From: Liolophura sinensis | Lineage: Eukaryota > Mollusca > Polyplacophora > Chitonida > Chitonidae | Length of the DNA stretch: 60,000 bases | Direction: 5' to 3' | Assembly (NCBI RefSeq): GCF_032854445.1 | Contig: NC_088306.1 | Location: 11,653,386-11,713,385, forward strand | Shown: positions 55,426 to 60,000 of the stretch, one piece after another | Layout of the letters: every line of letters starts with the position of its first letter | How positions within the stretch are numbered: the first letter of the stretch is position 1 | The notes under the pieces: generated by a model | Seen by the model: only the letters and a program-made list of their open reading frames with translations | Told to the model about the DNA's origin: nothing | The model's database searches: none | Translations under genes and position numbers: made by a program

Positions 55426-55435
55426 CATGCTCAAA

Positions 55436-56442
55436 AGTATCAAAATTTTAGTGTTGGAATATCATAGTGCATTATACTTAAAACGGATGGATCAATAAAC
55501 TAGTTAATTAGTGTGTATAAACAGACTGATCCTTGAAAGTTTTGGAAAACAAAGTATATTAACTAAATTCTTTTCTATCACGAATGGAAACAATGTACAT
55601 ATATAAGTGTAGGTTACAATAGGTTTGTCAGCGTTATATCTACAAGCACAACTTCATTTCTGTCTCTCGATTTGACGCAGCATTTTTGGAGACATGACAA
55701 TAAGGAATGTTCAAAGAAAAGACAACAAATAATATAACGCAAGTTATTTGGGAAGACAGTTGGAAACAGATCTGAACTGTTACAGACATTTTTTTTTCTG
55801 ACGTGTTTAGTAATTCTATAAATCAAGTTTTAATCAGGAATTCTTACAAGGCCATGGGATGCCCCATGTTGGAGCAACCAGAAACATGTCATGTCACTCG
55901 TACAGGAACTATCATATGGTTAAAATGCTAAAACAGTTGTCTGTTAATGAAAGTGGAAACACCAACGTCCAGGAGTTATGGATGAACTTGCGCCTCATTG
56001 GTGAAAATTGATAACTCGGAGGCACTTTCGATTATTTCAATGGGCATGATTTTGCTTATTTTGAGCTGTTATATCTCGGTTGTTTGACATCACGAAAACA
56101 AAAAGCAATGGTTTTGACACTTCTTGCTCGTACATACATTTGGTATAAGTGCTGCTTTTTCTTTCAAACATTTGAACATGAACAATGATATGAAAATGAA
56201 GATCCTTAATCTAATCAGAAATCAACCCAGAAGTTTGTTTAGATAAAGTCTGAGAGTAAAACTGTGAGTCTTTTCTCATACATATGACATCTTGTGTGAT
56301 AAAATAAATAAGAGAATAAAGCCTAAGATACATGTAGGTTAAAATGTGGTAAAACATCATGGGGAAAATAAGGAAACAGATTATGCAAAAAATAATGAAT
56401 GAGGTGGTGTTCATTATGAGTTGAGCCAGACGTACATGAACT
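55436..56442. other. Unassigned stretch
   Basis: No gene or repeat recognised. Confidence 0.45.
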
Positions 56443-56672
56443 GTAAATCCTCAACCTTTTCAACGGCTTAAGCACTTTTTTTTAAATGGAAATTATGCAT
56501 ACAATTATTATGAAAATAATGCTAAAAAAATGTTTTTGTGTGTGTGTGTGTGTGTGTCACTTAAGATGCAAGCTTCATAAAACTGTGCAAATTATTTCTC
56601 TACTCCTCACAGTTCTCTCCGAGTGTTTCAAAATATTGGTCACAGAGGTGGTTGAAAAGGTTGAAGAGTTAG
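56443..56672. mobile_element. Short MITE, copy C
   Basis: Ends GTAAATCCTCAACCTTTTCA and TGAAAAGGTTGAAGAGTTAG are inverted repeats, about 230 bases overall. It contains a (TG)n tract at about 56536-56557 and is the inverse of copy D. Confidence 0.78.
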
Positions 56673-58136
56673 GGTAAATTTTGCATTGATTTTCATCATA
56701 TGCTGACAATGTACCACTAAAGCATGTATTGTTATTCTTTCAACCTTGATAATGTATTCGCTTTCAGAAAAAAACGTGTTGCCCACAAACATATAGGTCA
56801 TGTATCTATTATTTACCAGAAAATACACTTCCATTAATTTTAATAGTGTTTTATTACAAGAATTCTATGTAATTGTTTCTTTTTTATGTTCTTGGTTGAG
56901 AAAATATGTGATGTTTGTGGCAGTAGACCTATATTTATAACAGAAAAATAAATTTCACGAGTTTCTGAGGACTTTTGTTTTGTTTTTATTAACCAGAATC
57001 TGTTTGGGTCATGTATCTGTTGTGGACAGCAGTCTGAGAGCAATGTGATTAGTCTGTATCACCGTATAGATTTTAATCCCAAGGCCGTAATAAAGATACT
57101 GCAGTTAGCCATTGGATTGGCTTTAAATGCTTGGTACAGTTATATTTCATAGACAAGACAGAGCATAGAAAGAGTGAATGAGTGGGGTCTAACGTACAAT
57201 TTTTCAGTCATATGACGACAAAGGAATCCTTAGAGTAATGTGCCTCCTTGTTGCAAGACGGATTTCCACTGCTCTTTAATCTAGTGCTGCTTCACTGAGA
57301 TGCCTTACCAAAGGCAAGTAAGCGGACCTGTCCAAGCCATTATACTCATACGAGTCAACCAGTCATTGTACTACATGTGTCCTCTTCATGCTGAACATCA
57401 AGTGAGGAAGTTACAACTTCCTCTTTTAAGGTCTTAGGCATGACTCAACCCAGGATTGACCCTGGATCTACCCCTCTCGAAGCGAACAGCCAAGAAAGAA
57501 AACTATCACATCCGCATCTAATGTGGCTAATTAGTGCTATACCCTTTTGCTTTTATATTTTGTTTGTTTTTGCATTTCTACAGACACAAACCTGGTAGCT
57601 TATCAAACCTCAGATGCAATATGGATCATAATATATCCCAGGCCAAACAGTCCCATCGGCAAACTGTTGTCAACTTTATTTCTTACAAAGATCACTTTTT
57701 CTTACCAGGAAAATTCTTTTCTTCTTACCTAGAATATTTTTTTTACTACTGTAATCATTTTAAACAGTAGAGAAAATTATTTCCAGCACGGTCAAAAATA
57801 TTTTTTCTATGAAAATTTAATTTCCTCCGTGAAAGTAAATATGTGGAAAAAATAACAATGTAAATAATAATAATAACAATTTCTTGATAAAAAAAAGTAA
57901 TTTTGGGGGTAAAAGAATATATTTTAGTTATTGGGTTAAGTAACTGTAAGCATTATTTGGGATCTACACTTTCTGGGTTGGCCAATAGCAGAGAATTTAG
58001 TGCTGAAAACTGGCTGACCTCTGGGGTTTGAACCACTAAACACAGGCAGGCACTTAGTTAATCACTAGCATTATATGTCTACTTCACTATCATTCCATTC
58101 TCAAGATTACAAAAATCGAGGTGGTCTGATTAAGAA
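56673..58136. other. Unassigned stretch with possible old SINE heads
   Basis: Near 58015-58075 the - strand carries CTAGTGATTAACTAAGTGCC and AGTGGTTCAAACCCC, reminiscent of tRNA box A and box B. This may be a decayed tRNA-derived SINE head. No gene seen. Confidence 0.35.
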
Positions 58137-58149
58137 AGAAAAAAAAAAA
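58137..58149 (-). terminator. Pol III T-run terminator of tRNA-His
   Basis: On the - strand an oligo-T run follows the tRNA 3' end after five bases. Four or more T residues terminate RNA polymerase III. Confidence 0.75.
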
Positions 58150-58154
58150 CGTTT

Positions 58155-58226
58155 TGCCGTGACCAGGATTCGAACCTGGGTTGTCTCGGCCACAACGAGA
58201 AGTCCTAACCACTAGACTATCACGGC
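58155..58226 (-). tRNA. tRNA-His (anticodon GUG)
   Basis: The reverse complement runs GCCGTGATAGTCTAGTGG ... GGTTCGAATCC ... CACGGCA, 72 bases, without intron or encoded CCA. The 7-bp acceptor stem GCCGTGA/TCACGGC pairs perfectly, and box A and box B are intact. The anticodon loop contains TTGTGGC, so the anticodon is GTG. It matches the animal nuclear tRNA-His pattern. A long T-run on the - strand just past its 3' end (A-run at about 58137-58149 on +) serves as a Pol III terminator. Confidence 0.96.
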
Positions 58227-60000
58227 TTCACACGCAGCGAAGAGAAAAATTGAAAGAGTAGAGAGAGCTGAAAACTGTAATAAAAACCCTGATTTTTACA
58301 GGGAATAATAAGAAGCGCTGATGTTTAAAATACTCTGAAATAAGATTCAATCAGAATAGCTTCTTTATAGCCCTGATAATACAAAAGTTCTTTGCCAGGG
58401 ATGACTACATGGTCACGTGACTACGCTCTGCCGAGCAACGGAGCATTGCAACCCCAATGACGTCAAGATTCATTTAAGGTGTAGGTGGTTTGCGATGACA
58501 CCCATCTTTGACGTAAAATTGAGCATTGCCCACTGGTAGCTAGAGGTGTCATAACTTCTTGGCTGGTAAGGGCATATACATATCGACAATATACACAAAC
58601 TTACCTCAAAGATGGCTGAAATTGCAGACCATCTATAAATTGATAAACCCTCGGTCGTGTACTATGTTATTTCAGTTCTAAGTCATACTTATTTTCGTAG
58701 TTAGCTGCGAGTTGGTGGGCGTAGAGGTACTGGTAACCAGAGGAACTTGACGCTGGCAGGCCTGCGCGAGAAGAAGGCAATCGAGGATCAACCTTCCTGC
58801 CTGACGGCAAGAGGATCGTCTATATGCATCATATGAGCCTACCTTACCGTTATTTGGAATTTATTATTACGAAACAAATTAACCTCAACTGTCGCCAGTG
58901 TCGATTAATATCGATACCAAAGACCTGAATTAAGGTGTTATTTAATTAGATCTAATTTGAAGCTGTTTGTTAAAAGTGACGTAAACAATGAAAAAACGCC
59001 TTAATTAGCGTTGATTGCGCGACTTTCTGATCAAGTCAAGGGCTGATGTAAGATCATGATAGGGGCCTGTAGGCCACAGAATTAAAACCTAAACGCATGT
59101 GCATGTGACAGGGTGCCATGGAGTTAGCACAAATTACATTGTCCTTCATAGACAGTGTTTAGCCTTCTGGATTAGAGGCTATTTCATATTGATGACGTAC
59201 AAGTGCTCACAACTCTTTCATTCGTGTTAAATGTGTAATCATTTTCTTTTTTTTTTTTTTTTTGCTTGTACACATTTGTGACTATGATGCTCACTTTGGT
59301 AGTACCCTTTCAACACTTGTAATAAATGAAGGGCAGGTTTAACAACGTCCGTATGTACGTACAAGGCGCCGTTTGGGTAGGAGAGTAGGCCTATGCGTGG
59401 TCAGTTTGCGTTAAGCTGTCGCTTGTTTGCCTGCCATCGTTCTATACTTGTGTCTTTTATTCTTCCCGGAGTGTGAACGTATTCATAAAGTTGACACGAC
59501 CCTTTCTCAGTCATTTCGTTTGCCCGCAAGCGCAAAAATCACAGTTTTTGTTTGATTTTCTGCCTTTGGGCTATTTCTTACAGTTATATCTTGTTATTTC
59601 TCTGGGCCCAAGAGTTAGGCCTACATTGTGTTCACAGGGATTTAACTGTTTTGGGGAAACTAAAACAAGTCAGTTGATAGTAACTTATACGTGCTTGTGA
59701 AAATTGTTTGAAATGTTGATAGCTTGTGATGCATACATGTAAGTTTGGATTTTGCCAAATAATTTTGACTAGTGTAAGCAAAATATTTGTCATTGAGTAA
59801 GTGACATATTTTTCGTTGTTGTTGCTACAAGTGTCACCAGGCTGAGAATTCAGTAATCGAGATAGTATTTGAAAATATCTTTTGGAGATTGTTGTTGCTG
59901 AATGTTAAGATTGTTACATTTGTTGAAGTACGATAACTGAATGGCAATTTTATTGTAATTTACTTCTAAGATAGGCTATTCTTGATTAACTTCTGTGGTT
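58227..60000. other. Unassigned region with promoter-like motifs
   Basis: GTCACGTGAC at about 58412 (palindromic E-box), TGACGTCA near 58459, and AAGATGGCTGAA near 58610 (YY1-like) cluster within 200 bases. The 58690-58810 stretch is GC-richer. It may be a promoter or first non-coding exon of a gene beyond the window; no coding exon was recognised. Confidence 0.3.

Overview
The window is animal (metazoan) nuclear DNA from a draft assembly. It has a 200-base run of N, introns with canonical GT-AG borders, and many copies of a tRNA-derived SINE whose 3' half (CACCATAATGCTGGCC core, tail AAACACCAATCAAATAAATA) looks like SINE families common in molluscs and other lophotrochozoans. I infer a marine lophotrochozoan, most likely a mollusc or brachiopod. 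The species cannot be read from the sequence.

The window holds one intact protein gene, on the + strand at 20841-53521: gamma-tubulin complex component 3 (TUBGCP3/GCP3, the Spc98 homologue). I reconstruct 26 coding exons that join in frame into a 918-codon protein, close to the vertebrate length of about 900 residues. A likely CpG-rich promoter with an NRF1-like site lies just upstream. Other genes are few: a tRNA-His(GUG) on the - strand at 58155-58226, and a frameshifted THAP zinc-finger relic at 9917-10187.

Layout. 1-20.7 kb: gene-poor and repeat-rich, with a 19-bp satellite, SINEs, a ~640-bp inverted-repeat element, a second inverted-repeat element, the THAP relic and a cluster of CRE-type TGACGTCA sites near 17 kb. 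20.7-53.5 kb: TUBGCP3, whose introns carry about 18 SINE copies, short MITE-like elements and several tandem arrays. 53.5-60 kb: the 3' flank with a 95-bp tandem repeat, a full-length SINE, a MITE copy, the tRNA gene and an unassigned region with promoter-like motifs.

The most unusual structure is in TUBGCP3 intron 21/exon 22. A 53-bp block made of the 3' splice site plus the first ~40 coding bases of exon 22 is repeated 30 times head to tail (45302-46868). Only the last copy leads into the rest of the exon in an open frame; use of an upstream copy as acceptor brings an early stop. The preceding exon 21 has three copies of its own acceptor and first coding bases, and the arrays in introns 23 and 25 also end next to the acceptors of exons 24 and 26. 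This part of the gene seems prone to tandem duplication around 3' splice sites, with possible effects on splice-site choice.
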